Origin: Candidatus Berkelbacteria bacterium
GTDB lineage: Bacteria; Patescibacteriota; UBA1384; DTJR01
Assembly (NCBI GenBank): GCA_029865605.1
Contig: JAOUGE010000008.1
Coordinates: forward strand, 1-41,491
Length of the DNA: 41,491 nucleotides
Direction of reading: 5' to 3'
Both the position numbers and the translations under genes were made by a program. Positions 18,236-26,627 of this stretch are shown here, piece after piece (positions within the stretch are counted from its first letter, which is position 1; every line of letters starts with the position of its first letter). The notes under the pieces are model-generated. The model was given only the letters and a program-made list of their open reading frames with translations, was not told the origin of the DNA and made no database searches.

Positions 18236-20023
18236 TTGTCGTCAAGAAACTATGAGATAGAAGATCTTTTTGTCATCATCTTTACGGGCCTTGCGATTTT
18301 GGTTTTGTTTGCTGTCTCTCTTGCCTCGTTTTCGATTTTTTCTCCTTGGTTAATCTGGTTGCTCGGCTCATTTCTTCTTCTCTGGATTTTGTATTTGGCT
18401 TTCAAATCAAAACTGAAGATACAAAAAACAGACTTGCTAGCGGTTTTTATTGCTGTGGTTATTTGCATTTTTATCGGACTTTTTGCTCATGATAATTTTT
18501 TTGGTCGGTCAGACGAGGGGATATATTCTAACTGCGCTGTTTATTTGTCTAACCATGGCACGCTTAAAATCCCGGGCGATATTTCAATGGATGGTTTTAT
18601 TAGAGCAGGAAACCACAGTATCCCTCAGTTTCATTTCGGTTATATCTCTTATTTGGCTGTACTTTATAGCGTTTTCGGAGTGGTTGGGATCAAGGTTTCT
18701 GGAAGTATTGCTCTCTTTTTCGGACTCTGCAGTCTATATTTTATCGGCAAGAGGGTTGCTAACCAGAATGTGGGGATTTGGACTATTTTGTTGCTCGGTT
18801 CCTTTTATCCGGTAATTTGGTTTTCCAGGACTACTCTAAGCGAACCTTTTTCCCTTGCTCTGTTTTGGTTTACTATTTTTTGCCTCACTAAGCTGTATCA
18901 CACTGACGAGAAGATTTTTTTGGTACCGGCAATAATTTCGGCTTGGCTTCTGGCTCTTATTCGTCCCGAGGGAATTATAATCTTAGCTTTATTCTATGGC
19001 ATAGTATTTGTAAGAAGGCTAATTACTAAGAAACCAGTTTTTAATTATCTTTCTATTTTAATCAGTTTTGTTTTTCTGTCTTTTTATGTCTACTATAGTT
19101 ATTTTGTGCAGAAGAATTATCTGGGAATGCTGGAGGAGGCTATTTTTGGATCGACCATAAATTTGGGAGAAAGTAATTTTGGTGTTCTCCCCGCCGATGC
19201 GATATCTTTGAGATTGACGAATTTTGTTCTCTGGGTTTTTGCTCAATATCATTTTATTGTTTATATGATCTTGGGTACTCTCGGCGTTGTTGCGTCGATA
19301 AAAAGAAAGGAAAGACGCTGGCAATTTATTGTGATTATTGTTTTAGCTCTTACTTCCTTTGTTTTGGTAATAAATCCGGGGATATTACTAGCACAGCCTT
19401 GGATGCTTAGAAGGTATATTATCGCCCTTTTCCCGTTTTTTATCCTTGGGACGGTGATATTTCTGGATAGTTTTTTTCACGAAGGCAAAAGGATAAAAAA
19501 AGCAGTGGTTCTAGCGTCTTTTCTCGTATTAAACCTGATCGTTTCAAGACCTATCTTGGCCGTAGCGGAATTTGACGGGATGAGAGGGGAGATTACAAAG
19601 GTTGCTAAGCTCCTCCCCCGAGATAGAAGAATTTATGTTAGAAATTATTCTTTAAAAGAATACGACCCCTCCCTGACGCTCCTTTTGGTTGACGGCCTCG
19701 ACGTTAAGCTCTCGGACAATACTACTGCGATGTTTGCCGATTTTTCCCAAAGCGCCCAAAAAACAGCTTATTATTTAATAGAAGAGAGATATGTAAGTGA
19801 ACTCGATCTTTTTGCCCGAAATTACAAAATCGAGCGAACAGAAAGTCTGGACATAGAGTATAATAGTATCGAGAGGTCCGGTCTGATTTATAAGGCGATG
19901 CTTCCCAGGGGTTCGTGGTGGAATCAGGCAAGTTATTATTATGCTAAAAAAATGACATTCGTTCCGAGCAGATTATCTCACCAGCAATTTAATCTTTTTA
20001 TTTATAAAATATCTAAAATCTAA
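18236..20023 (+). CDS. Multi-pass membrane glycosyltransferase (GT39/PMT-like)
   Basis: DNFFGRSDEGIYSNCAVYLSNHG after first TM segments, about 10 hydrophobic segments. Confidence 0.65.
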   Translation: MSSRNYEIEDLFVIIFTGLAILVLFAVSLASFSIFSPWLIWLLGSFLLLWILYLAFKSKLKIQKTDLLAVFIAVVICIFIGLFAHDNFFGRSDEGIYSNCAVYLSNHGTLKIPGDISMDGFIRAGNHSIPQFHFGYISYLAVLYSVFGVVGIKVSGSIALFFGLCSLYFIGKRVANQNVGIWTILLLGSFYPVIWFSRTTLSEPFSLALFWFTIFCLTKLYHTDEKIFLVPAIISAWLLALIRPEGIIILALFYGIVFVRRLITKKPVFNYLSILISFVFLSFYVYYSYFVQKNYLGMLEEAIFGSTINLGESNFGVLPADAISLRLTNFVLWVFAQYHFIVYMILGTLGVVASIKRKERRWQFIVIIVLALTSFVLVINPGILLAQPWMLRRYIIALFPFFILGTVIFLDSFFHEGKRIKKAVVLASFLVLNLIVSRPILAVAEFDGMRGEITKVAKLLPRDRRIYVRNYSLKEYDPSLTLLLVDGLDVKLSDNTTAMFADFSQSAQKTAYYLIEERYVSELDLFARNYKIERTESLDIEYNSIERSGLIYKAMLPRGSWWNQASYYYAKKMTFVPSRLSHQQFNLFIYKISKI

Positions 20024-21429
20024 TGACGCAAGATAAGATAATTAAAATAACCTTGACCTGTATCTTGATTGCCTTTTTTGCTCTGCTTGTTTTTAATGGA
20101 TTCGCTCCTTACGGCAGAAAAGTAAGTTACCGCTATAGCTTGCAAAGAGATCCTGACATAATATCGGAGCTTACTGGCCTGAAGCCTTTTTCGGAGATTG
20201 GGCAGGGTGAGGGCGCTCAATACCGAGTCAGTTATGCTCGAGTAGAGAACGACGAAACAGTTTTTAAACTTAAGGTTCCAGCTTCGCATTATAAGAAAGC
20301 TCAGGTAAAAATGAATTTTTCATCTGACGAAGAAATAAAACTCGGCGTCAGGAACTTTTCCGATACGACTTATAATTTTTTACCTGTTTTTAATCCAATT
20401 CTTGAGTTGCTCAAATGGACTAAGACAACAGATGAAAAGGGAAGTCTTTATCAAAAGGAAGCCGATTATTCGGCGGTTGATGAGTTCTATGCTTCACCCC
20501 CGGAAAGCTCGAGACTTGAGCCTAAGATCGCGACTTACGAGCGAAGTTTCCAACCCTCTGTCGATTATGGCGATGACGCCGGGACTACGGAAATTAAAAA
20601 TTCTCTGCGCGGAACTCATAACTTTTATGTTTATGTAAAGGATGGGAATCTGGGCGTGAGCCTGGAGAAGCAAGACTTGGATTGGATTGAGGGCGAAGAT
20701 GTTTTAAAGATATCGGTTTATAAAAACGAGAAGAAGGTATATCAAGATTCAATTGGTGACGGTAAACAACTGAGCGATGATTCGGCTGAGATTCAATCAA
20801 GGTCTTTCGAGTTGACTGGTCTGGAGCCGGGGGTTTATAAAGTTGAGCTAAGCTGTGATAACGATGTCCTGATCAGAAAAATCGTAGTTAATAAAAGGTT
20901 AGTTGTATTTAAATCTTTGTTTTTAGTAGATAATAAGCTAATTTATCCGGCGGCAGAACAGCTGGGACAGACTGTATTTACTAATTCAATAAAGGTTAGC
21001 CTCTCAACCTGGCACGAGCCTTCGCTTCAGGAAATAAAGGTTAATGACTACCTTGTTAAACTGGATCGACTTGTTGCGGAGAAGAAAATAACCCTAAACC
21101 GAGAATTATCGGAGATTTATACAGAGAAGAGCGACCTTTTGATAAGCGGTGACAGCTATTTCTCAACGTCCAAGGAAAGTTTTTTTGATCCCGAGAGATA
21201 TTCGACTGTCTTGTTTGATGGCACTAATTTCCCGCCTAATGCAGAGTATTTAATTACCTCTTACAAAAGCCCTCAGAAACTAGGTGAAAATTACGAATCA
21301 AATTTAGAATTTGAAATTTCTGCAGCTAATTACAAGGATGGAATAGTTGAGTTTAAGATAGCCGCCCCGGGGCTTTATAAGAAACAAAAATTTATAATAA
21401 TAAATTCCATTGAGGTGAGTCTGGAGTGA
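20023..21429 (+). CDS. Hypothetical protein with N-terminal TM helix
   Basis: 468 aa, start overlaps the upstream stop; no family recognised. Confidence 0.75.
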   Translation: MTQDKIIKITLTCILIAFFALLVFNGFAPYGRKVSYRYSLQRDPDIISELTGLKPFSEIGQGEGAQYRVSYARVENDETVFKLKVPASHYKKAQVKMNFSSDEEIKLGVRNFSDTTYNFLPVFNPILELLKWTKTTDEKGSLYQKEADYSAVDEFYASPPESSRLEPKIATYERSFQPSVDYGDDAGTTEIKNSLRGTHNFYVYVKDGNLGVSLEKQDLDWIEGEDVLKISVYKNEKKVYQDSIGDGKQLSDDSAEIQSRSFELTGLEPGVYKVELSCDNDVLIRKIVVNKRLVVFKSLFLVDNKLIYPAAEQLGQTVFTNSIKVSLSTWHEPSLQEIKVNDYLVKLDRLVAEKKITLNRELSEIYTEKSDLLISGDSYFSTSKESFFDPERYSTVLFDGTNFPPNAEYLITSYKSPQKLGENYESNLEFEISAANYKDGIVEFKIAAPGLYKKQKFIIINSIEVSLE

Positions 21430-21656
21430 TAAGTAAGCCCAAAAAAATAAAAGAATACCTCTCCAGCTTGAATTCCACCGTTAAGCAAATTTTGTTTGTT
21501 ACTCTTGTTCTTTATCTTGCGCTTTCAGTCCTCGACCAGTTAAAACCTAGATGGCTTGATTTTCACTATAATCCGAATTACCTCATAATCGCGATGATTT
21601 TGTTCGGCTTTCTTTATGCAGTTTTAGATTTTGCGCTAAGTAAGATTGAGGATTAG
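21426..21656 (+). CDS. Small two-TM hypothetical protein
   Basis: 76 aa, 4-bp overlap with upstream ORF. Confidence 0.65.
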   Translation: MISKPKKIKEYLSSLNSTVKQILFVTLVLYLALSVLDQLKPRWLDFHYNPNYLIIAMILFGFLYAVLDFALSKIED

Positions 21657-21662
21657 AACTTT

Positions 21663-22385
21663 TTATTTGCTCAAGGGATTTACCCAATTCGCCGTGGAGA
21701 GTTTTCCGATTTCATCTTTGATCTTATCTTGCAGGCTGACCCAATCATTTAAAGATTTGGTAACGGCTGTCTTTAGTTCGTCAATTGTTTTATCAAGTCC
21801 GGCTGCGTTAAGTTGAATTGCCGGGCTTTCGTAGTTCATTCCCTCGGCTACTTTAGCGGTTTCACTTAGGAAAGAATCTGCTTCTTGTTGCAGTTCTTTC
21901 ATTAATAAATCGAATTCTGGTCCCAGGGAAAGGTTGCTTTGATTAATTTGATTTTGTATTTCCCTAAGTTCATTAAGAATAGTTTCTATCTGTCCTTTTG
22001 ACTTTTTATTTTCCGTTTTAGCTTGAAGGTCTAATTTTCTCTGACCATCAAGTAGAATTTGGAGGTACTGAGCCTCTTTGTATTTACCTTGGGATTTATC
22101 GGAATAGAATTGAGAAAGATTACTTTCCAGACCACTTGGTATGTTTGATATTTTTGACATTTCATTTCTTATGGAAGAAGAATTTTCCGATAAATTCTTC
22201 CACTCCTCAAGTGAAACCTCGACGTCGTTTGGTTCGATACTCTTTAGACTTAACGTGTCTGATGTGATTTGCCTGAGGTCTTCGCCCTGTTTTTTAATAT
22301 TCTGGGCTTTTAGATAACCCCAGACCCCAAAACCCGCACCCGCAAGCAGGACAATAACTATAATGCTAATTAATGCTTTTTTCAT
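21663..22385 (-). CDS. Hypothetical membrane-anchored coiled-coil protein
   Basis: N-terminal TM helix then E/Q/L-rich heptads; AGGAGG just upstream of ATG. Confidence 0.75.
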   Translation of the reverse strand: MKKALISIIVIVLLAGAGFGVWGYLKAQNIKKQGEDLRQITSDTLSLKSIEPNDVEVSLEEWKNLSENSSSIRNEMSKISNIPSGLESNLSQFYSDKSQGKYKEAQYLQILLDGQRKLDLQAKTENKKSKGQIETILNELREIQNQINQSNLSLGPEFDLLMKELQQEADSFLSETAKVAEGMNYESPAIQLNAAGLDKTIDELKTAVTKSLNDWVSLQDKIKDEIGKLSTANWVNPLSK

Positions 22386-22409
22386 TTTTCCTCCTGTGTT
22401 TTTTATGTC

Positions 22410-22560
22410 TGGTCAGGGTGGCGAGACTCGGTCACAGATAATTTTTTGCTAAAAATTTCCGCGACCCCGCCTCGCTCGCCTTTGCTCGCTGCGGCCTTCG
22501 AGTCTGTAGCACCCTCTCAAATATGGCTGATCACCGGCCTGCGGCCGCTGACTAACCATC
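22410..22560 (-). repeat. tRNA-3'-end-capturing structured element, copy A (behind tRNA-Pro)
   Basis: Core GACTCGAAGGCCG..GAGGCGGGGTCGCGGAAATTTTTAGCAAAAAATTATCTGTGACCGAGTC shared with copy B; terminates in a 21-bp copy (1 mismatch) of the tRNA-Pro 3' end. Confidence 0.85.
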
Positions 22561-22637
22561 TGGTCGGGGTGGCGAGACTCGAACTCGCGACCTCTGGACC
22601 CCCAGCCCAGCGCACTAACCAACTGTGCTACACCCCG
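22561..22637 (-). tRNA. tRNA-Pro(GGG)
   Basis: Acceptor CGGGGTG/CACCCCG, anticodon loop CTGGGGG, T-arm GCGAGTTCGAGTCTCGC, encoded CCA. Confidence 0.93.
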
Positions 22638-22698
22638 TCTAATGAAACGAATTTGTCAGGTTAAATTATATCTTTTTTGGGTATTTTATCAATTAAAA

Positions 22699-22834
22699 GA
22701 TGCTCTTGGTGATGGCGGAAATGTCCTAGATGAACGCTGGTGGGTGAACGCAACCCCGCACCACGATGCGGGGCGATATAGTTCTCCCTCGTTTGATTTG
22801 TTAAGACACAATCTCACCATCAGTCAAGAGCACC
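22699..22834. repeat. Palindromic intergenic segment
   Basis: GATGCTCTTGGTGATGG (22699-22715) versus CCATCAGTCAAGAGCACC (22817-22834); inner CCCCGCA-CCACGA-TGCGGGG. Confidence 0.5.
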
Positions 22835-22851
22835 CTCATTATAACAAATAT

Positions 22852-23457
22852 TTAGACGATTATGTTGACTAAAAAGTTTGCAACTGCCCAGATAAAATTG
22901 AAGAATGAGTTGCCGGTCATATAGGAGAAAAATAAAATTACCAGTAAAATGTACGGTCCCATGCGCTCCAAGGTAAAATATGCTTCATCAGACAGTATAA
23001 AATGCCAGACCTTGCTTCCATCAAGAGGCGGGATGGGAATTAGGTTAAATACTGCCAACAAGACATTAATATTAACTAAAATTGCCAAGAACTCGAAAGA
23101 AGCTGATGTGTCGGGTATAAATTTCAAGATTATTGCTGCAAGCATGGCAAAGACTAAGTTAGAAAGCGGTCCGGCGATCGCGGTTATGAAATTATCTCTC
23201 ACCGGCGATCTGAAGTTTCTCGGATCGACCATAACTGGCTTAGCCCAACCAAATGCTGGTATTCCACTGAAAATTAAAAATATTGGGACGAGGACGGTTC
23301 CGATTATGTCAATGTGAGCTAGAGGATTAAGGGTCATCCTCCCCTCTATTTTTGAAGTTGGATCGCCTAATCTAAAAGCGATAAAAGCATGGGAAGCCTC
23401 ATGGACCGATAGGCTGATATAGAAACCGATCAGGGAAAGAATAAATACTAATAGCAT
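22852..23457 (-). CDS. Site-2 protease family (M50) metalloprotease
   Basis: SVHEASHAFIAFRLGDPTSKIEGRMTLNPLAHID and LLAVFNLIPIPPLDGSKV. Confidence 0.92.
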   Translation of the reverse strand: MLLVFILSLIGFYISLSVHEASHAFIAFRLGDPTSKIEGRMTLNPLAHIDIIGTVLVPIFLIFSGIPAFGWAKPVMVDPRNFRSPVRDNFITAIAGPLSNLVFAMLAAIILKFIPDTSASFEFLAILVNINVLLAVFNLIPIPPLDGSKVWHFILSDEAYFTLERMGPYILLVILFFSYMTGNSFFNFIWAVANFLVNIIV

Positions 23458-23524
23458 ATTGAATATTTTACCTTAATTTGGTATCTTAAGAAAGCTTTTA
23501 GATCAATTTTAACCAAAAAATATT

Positions 23525-23749
23525 ATGGCAGAAGTAGAGTTAAGGCATAAATCGGCTAAAATCTGTCCGATGTGCGGGAAAAAAGACTCGATGTCCTTGA
23601 ATCGTCCCCATTCCCTCCATAAGACAAAGAGAGTTGTTAAGCCTAACTTCCAGAAGAAGTGGGGTTATGAATTTTGTCAAAACTGTTTTAGAGTGCTAAA
23701 AAAGCGGGGAATAAAACTTGAAGACCTTAAGCTGCAGAAAGATTCTTAG
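23525..23749 (+). CDS. rpmB: 50S ribosomal protein bL28 with zinc-ribbon cysteines
   Basis: KICPMCGKKDSMSLNRPHSLHKTKRVVKPNFQKKWGYEFCQNCFRVLKKRG. Confidence 0.8.
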   Translation: MAEVELRHKSAKICPMCGKKDSMSLNRPHSLHKTKRVVKPNFQKKWGYEFCQNCFRVLKKRGIKLEDLKLQKDS

Positions 23750-24053
23750 AAAGTTTTAAAAAACAATTTTCGCATATTGCCACTCTGTCTTTGGGTGGGG
23801 GGGCGAGCATTACTCCATCGGCGTCGCAGAGCCCGCAATGAATATAGAACATTGAATTGTCTCTGAGCTTGTTTGCTTTCTCTCGGCAAGAATTGCATTT
23901 TTGAGGCTTTTTCTTGAAGCCTTTTTTTTGGTAATATTTCTGTTCCTGGGCCGACCAGAGGAATTCTTTTTGGCAAGTTTTACAAACTATAACCTTGTCT
24001 TCAGCTTTTTCTGCTGGCTTGATATCGGTAGTATCTTCTTTCATTTTGCTCAT
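23727..24053 (-). CDS. Zinc-ribbon domain protein
   Basis: VCKTCQKEFLWSAQEQKYYQKKGFKKKPQKCNSCREK plus CGLCDADG / CENCF. Confidence 0.75.
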   Translation of the reverse strand: MSKMKEDTTDIKPAEKAEDKVIVCKTCQKEFLWSAQEQKYYQKKGFKKKPQKCNSCREKANKLRDNSMFYIHCGLCDADGVMLAPPPKDRVAICENCFLKLSKNLSAA

Positions 24054-24081
24054 AAGTTGATTCTAGTGCTACAATATCAGC

Positions 24082-24744
24082 ATGTCAAATGATTTCTACG
24101 ACATCAAAAAGCATTCTCAACCAGTAATCTTTGTTTCTAGCAGTGCCGAACTACAAGAACGGTTTTTATCTGATTCTGTAAAGGCCTTAAATGTGAGCTG
24201 GGTGGACATTCTTGAGTTTGACCCGTCTATTTCAGGAGTTAAGGAGCTAAGACCGCTCATTTCAGGGCTGGAAATGAAACCTCATAGCAGTAAGTGGAGG
24301 CTTTTGGTTATTAAAAACGCCGATAATATGAATGACGAGCAAGCTAACACGTTATTAAAAACACTTGAAGAGCCGCCTCATTATGGGAGGATTATTATCT
24401 TTGCAAAGAATTTATCGAAGCTTTTGCCAACCATTAGATCGAGGTGCCACAGGGTTTTTTTTGAAAGCGGTAAGGATGCGCCTGAAACGGGGGGCATTAA
24501 TTTTGATCTGAATTTCAGCCAGTTTTTAAAGGAGCTGAACTTGATTGAAAACAAGGGTGTTCCTGATACTTTAGAGTTGATTTTTATGCGTGAAAGAGGT
24601 AAGTTGGCGGAAGGGAAATTGGAATATTTCCAATTTTACAAGAGAGTTGCAGAGTCTTATGTCAGCTCTAAAAACACGAACGTGAATCGAAAGCTTCTTT
24701 TGGAGAACTTATGGGTTATGCATAAAAAGCTAGGTAAAAAATGA
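24082..24744 (+). CDS. DNA polymerase III delta-prime-like protein
   Basis: WRLLVIKNADNMNDEQANTLLKTLEEPPHYGRIIIFAKNLSKLLPTIRSRCHRV. Confidence 0.82.
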   Translation: MSNDFYDIKKHSQPVIFVSSSAELQERFLSDSVKALNVSWVDILEFDPSISGVKELRPLISGLEMKPHSSKWRLLVIKNADNMNDEQANTLLKTLEEPPHYGRIIIFAKNLSKLLPTIRSRCHRVFFESGKDAPETGGINFDLNFSQFLKELNLIENKGVPDTLELIFMRERGKLAEGKLEYFQFYKRVAESYVSSKNTNVNRKLLLENLWVMHKKLGKK

Positions 24745-25289
24745 TAATTTACCCCGTAATAATCTTAACTCTCTTGATTGTCGGCTTTGTTATCATATGG
24801 AGGAGGGCATATATTCTGGAAAGGGAGGGTAAAATCGAGGTTGAAGACGAGTCTAAGAAAATAAAAGATGAAAAAAGAAGTTGGTTTAGTTTCGCGAAAA
24901 AGTCTCATGAACCGGAAGCAGAAGTTGATAAGGAAAAAGACGAAGACTTTATTAAAGCAGAGGAGCTCTTTTCAAAAAAACAGTATATAAGTGCCGAAAA
25001 ATGGTATTTGGAAGTAATCAAGAAAGATCCAAAAAATTCTAAGGTTTACTCGAGGCTAGGAACGATTTATCTTGAACAAAGGAATTTTCAGGATGCCAAA
25101 GAGGCTTTTGAGGAAGCGATTAGGCTGGATGATAGGGTGGCAAGCAGGTTTTTTAATCTCTCATATGTCTATAATGCCCTCGGCGACTTAAGGGGGGCAA
25201 GCAATTATGCCAAGCGGGCGATAAGACTTGACCCGGACAACGCTAAGTATCGCCGCTGGCTCGATGAACTTAGAAGGGGTAGGGTTTAG
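24741..25289 (+). CDS. Membrane-anchored TPR protein
   Basis: N-terminal TM; repeats KVYSRLGTIYLEQRNFQDAKEAFEEAIRLDD, RFFNLSYVYNALGDLRGASNYAKRAIRLDPDN. Confidence 0.85.
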   Translation: MIIYPVIILTLLIVGFVIIWRRAYILEREGKIEVEDESKKIKDEKRSWFSFAKKSHEPEAEVDKEKDEDFIKAEELFSKKQYISAEKWYLEVIKKDPKNSKVYSRLGTIYLEQRNFQDAKEAFEEAIRLDDRVASRFFNLSYVYNALGDLRGASNYAKRAIRLDPDNAKYRRWLDELRRGRV

Positions 25290-25302
25290 TTGACCTATAC
25301 AT

Positions 25303-25331
25303 TTGAGTTTAGAGCGTGTTCTTGGTATAAT
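25303..25331 (+). promoter_or_regulatory. Putative sigma70-type promoter for the tRNA-Thr/tRNA-Tyr pair
   Basis: TTGAGT - 17 bp - TATAAT, about 35 bp upstream of tRNA-Thr. Confidence 0.6.
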
Positions 25332-25366
25332 TTTTTTGCTTTTAGCAGGAAATTTGTCTGTTGAAC

Positions 25367-25441
25367 GCCGATATAGCTCAGCGGTAGAGCAACTGTTTTG
25401 TAAACAGTAGGTCGTCAGTTCGAATCTGACTATCGGCTCCA
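25367..25441 (+). tRNA. tRNA-Thr(TGT)
   Basis: Acceptor GCCGATA/TATCGGC, anticodon loop TTTGTAA, encoded CCA. Confidence 0.94.
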
Positions 25442-25446
25442 GAGTT

Positions 25447-25533
25447 GCCGGGTTGGCAGAGCGGTCAATTGCACTTGACTGTAAATCAAGCGCCCTCGTG
25501 GCTTCGGAGGTTCGAATCCTTCACCCGGCACCA
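25447..25533 (+). tRNA. tRNA-Tyr(GTA)
   Basis: Acceptor GCCGGGT/ACCCGGC, anticodon loop CTGTAAA, long variable arm, encoded CCA. Confidence 0.95.
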
Positions 25534-25679
25534 AGAGCCCTCGCATCAGGCATCTGTTTGATGCGAGGGCTATTTGGGAGGGAGGGATTCGAAGGCCGGA
25601 CTAGCCTTGGGCTGGGAGGCGGGGTCGCGAGATTTGCCAGCAGGCAAATACTTGTGACCGAATCCTTCACCCGGCACCA
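25534..25679 (+). repeat. tRNA-3'-end-capturing structured element, copy B (behind tRNA-Tyr)
   Basis: 13-bp perfect hairpin 25536-25571, core GGATTCGAAGGCCG..GAGGCGGGGTCGCGAGATTTGCCAGCAGGCAAATACTTGTGAC, then an exact 21-bp copy (25659-25679) of the tRNA-Tyr 3' end CGAATCCTTCACCCGGCACCA (25513-25533). Confidence 0.88.
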
Positions 25680-25686
25680 GAATCTT

Positions 25687-26385
25687 TTAGACAAAAGGGT
25701 TCGCTCGTGTAGAGCAAAAAACATGCCCTATTTTGAATTCAGAAACGCGTTTTTTTTGATGGGTCCAATATAATTTATATTTAAGCTCCTTCAATAAATC
25801 TAAGGACTGATTTATATTTTTTCTTTGCTCGGGATCTTTTAGGGATGTATGATGAATCTCAAGAAGGAGATCGGGTTTATGCCTTTTGATTAATTTTTTG
25901 GCTCCGAGAATTACCTCGAATTCCATACCCTCAACATCAACCTTAATCAAATTAGGAATGGGTGATGCTTTTAAGTTATCGAGCTTCCTGACCCTGCATT
26001 CAAACGTCAATAATTTTCTTATCCTAACCGGCTGGACTCGGCTAGGATCATATTTGCTGGTTAATGCTTCAAGGCCATTGCTGTAAAAAAAGCGTCCTTT
26101 TTTATCTCGCTTGCCAAGAGCGGTTTTCAAGATTTTTATTCTTGGGTTTTTCTTAAACCTATTTTTAATTAATTGATAAGTACTTGGATTTGGTTCAAAG
26201 CAGATTACAGTGCCATTTTTGCCGGTTTTTTTTAAGAATAATTTCGTTAAATTCCCTTTATATGCACCGATATCATAAATCACACTTCCTTTGAGTCGAA
26301 GTTTCTTTAGGAGAAGTCTTTCATCGACATCAAACCTATGCCAAATTAGCTTTAGTCTTAGATGATTTAAGATTTCTTTAATCAT
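25687..26385 (-). CDS. FkbM family methyltransferase
   Basis: SVIYDIGAYKGNLTKLFLKK, VICFEPNPSTYQLIKNRF, LIKVDVEGMEFEVILGAKK. Confidence 0.88.
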   Translation of the reverse strand: MIKEILNHLRLKLIWHRFDVDERLLLKKLRLKGSVIYDIGAYKGNLTKLFLKKTGKNGTVICFEPNPSTYQLIKNRFKKNPRIKILKTALGKRDKKGRFFYSNGLEALTSKYDPSRVQPVRIRKLLTFECRVRKLDNLKASPIPNLIKVDVEGMEFEVILGAKKLIKRHKPDLLLEIHHTSLKDPEQRKNINQSLDLLKELKYKLYWTHQKKRVSEFKIGHVFCSTRANPFV

Positions 26386-26501
26386 TTCTGTAAGTTATCT
26401 GGAAATTTAACCAGTTTTTGATATTATATGCTTGCAAGCCATATTATTAAATAGCTTGTTTTGAGGTTTAGCGCCGATGTACCCGCCTGCCGGTCGCCTA
26501 T

Positions 26502-26577
26502 GCCGATGTAGCTCAGTTGGTAGAGCAACTCCATGGTAAGGAGTAGGTCAGCGGTTCAAGTCCGCTCATCGGCTCCA
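26502..26577 (+). tRNA. tRNA-Thr(GGT)
   Basis: Acceptor GCCGATG/CATCGGC, anticodon loop ATGGTAA, encoded CCA. Confidence 0.94.
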
Positions 26578-26627
26578 TCTCGCAGGCTCGGTGTAAACTA
26601 GCTTGCATTGAGAAGCGAAGCGACAAA

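Noticed and set aside
22642-22872. 76-aa ORF after tRNA-Pro
   Set aside because: Covers a palindromic spacer; no recognisable domain and no good ribosome-binding site.
25534-25679. Element as tmRNA or a second tRNA
   Set aside because: GGATTCGAAGG recalls the tmRNA 5' region, but the element is far too short, lacks a tag ORF and has no anticodon-type arm.
25453-25773. 106-aa ORF overlapping tRNA-Tyr and the repeat element
   Set aside because: Starts within the tRNA gene and reads through structured repeats; typical spurious tRNA-derived ORF.
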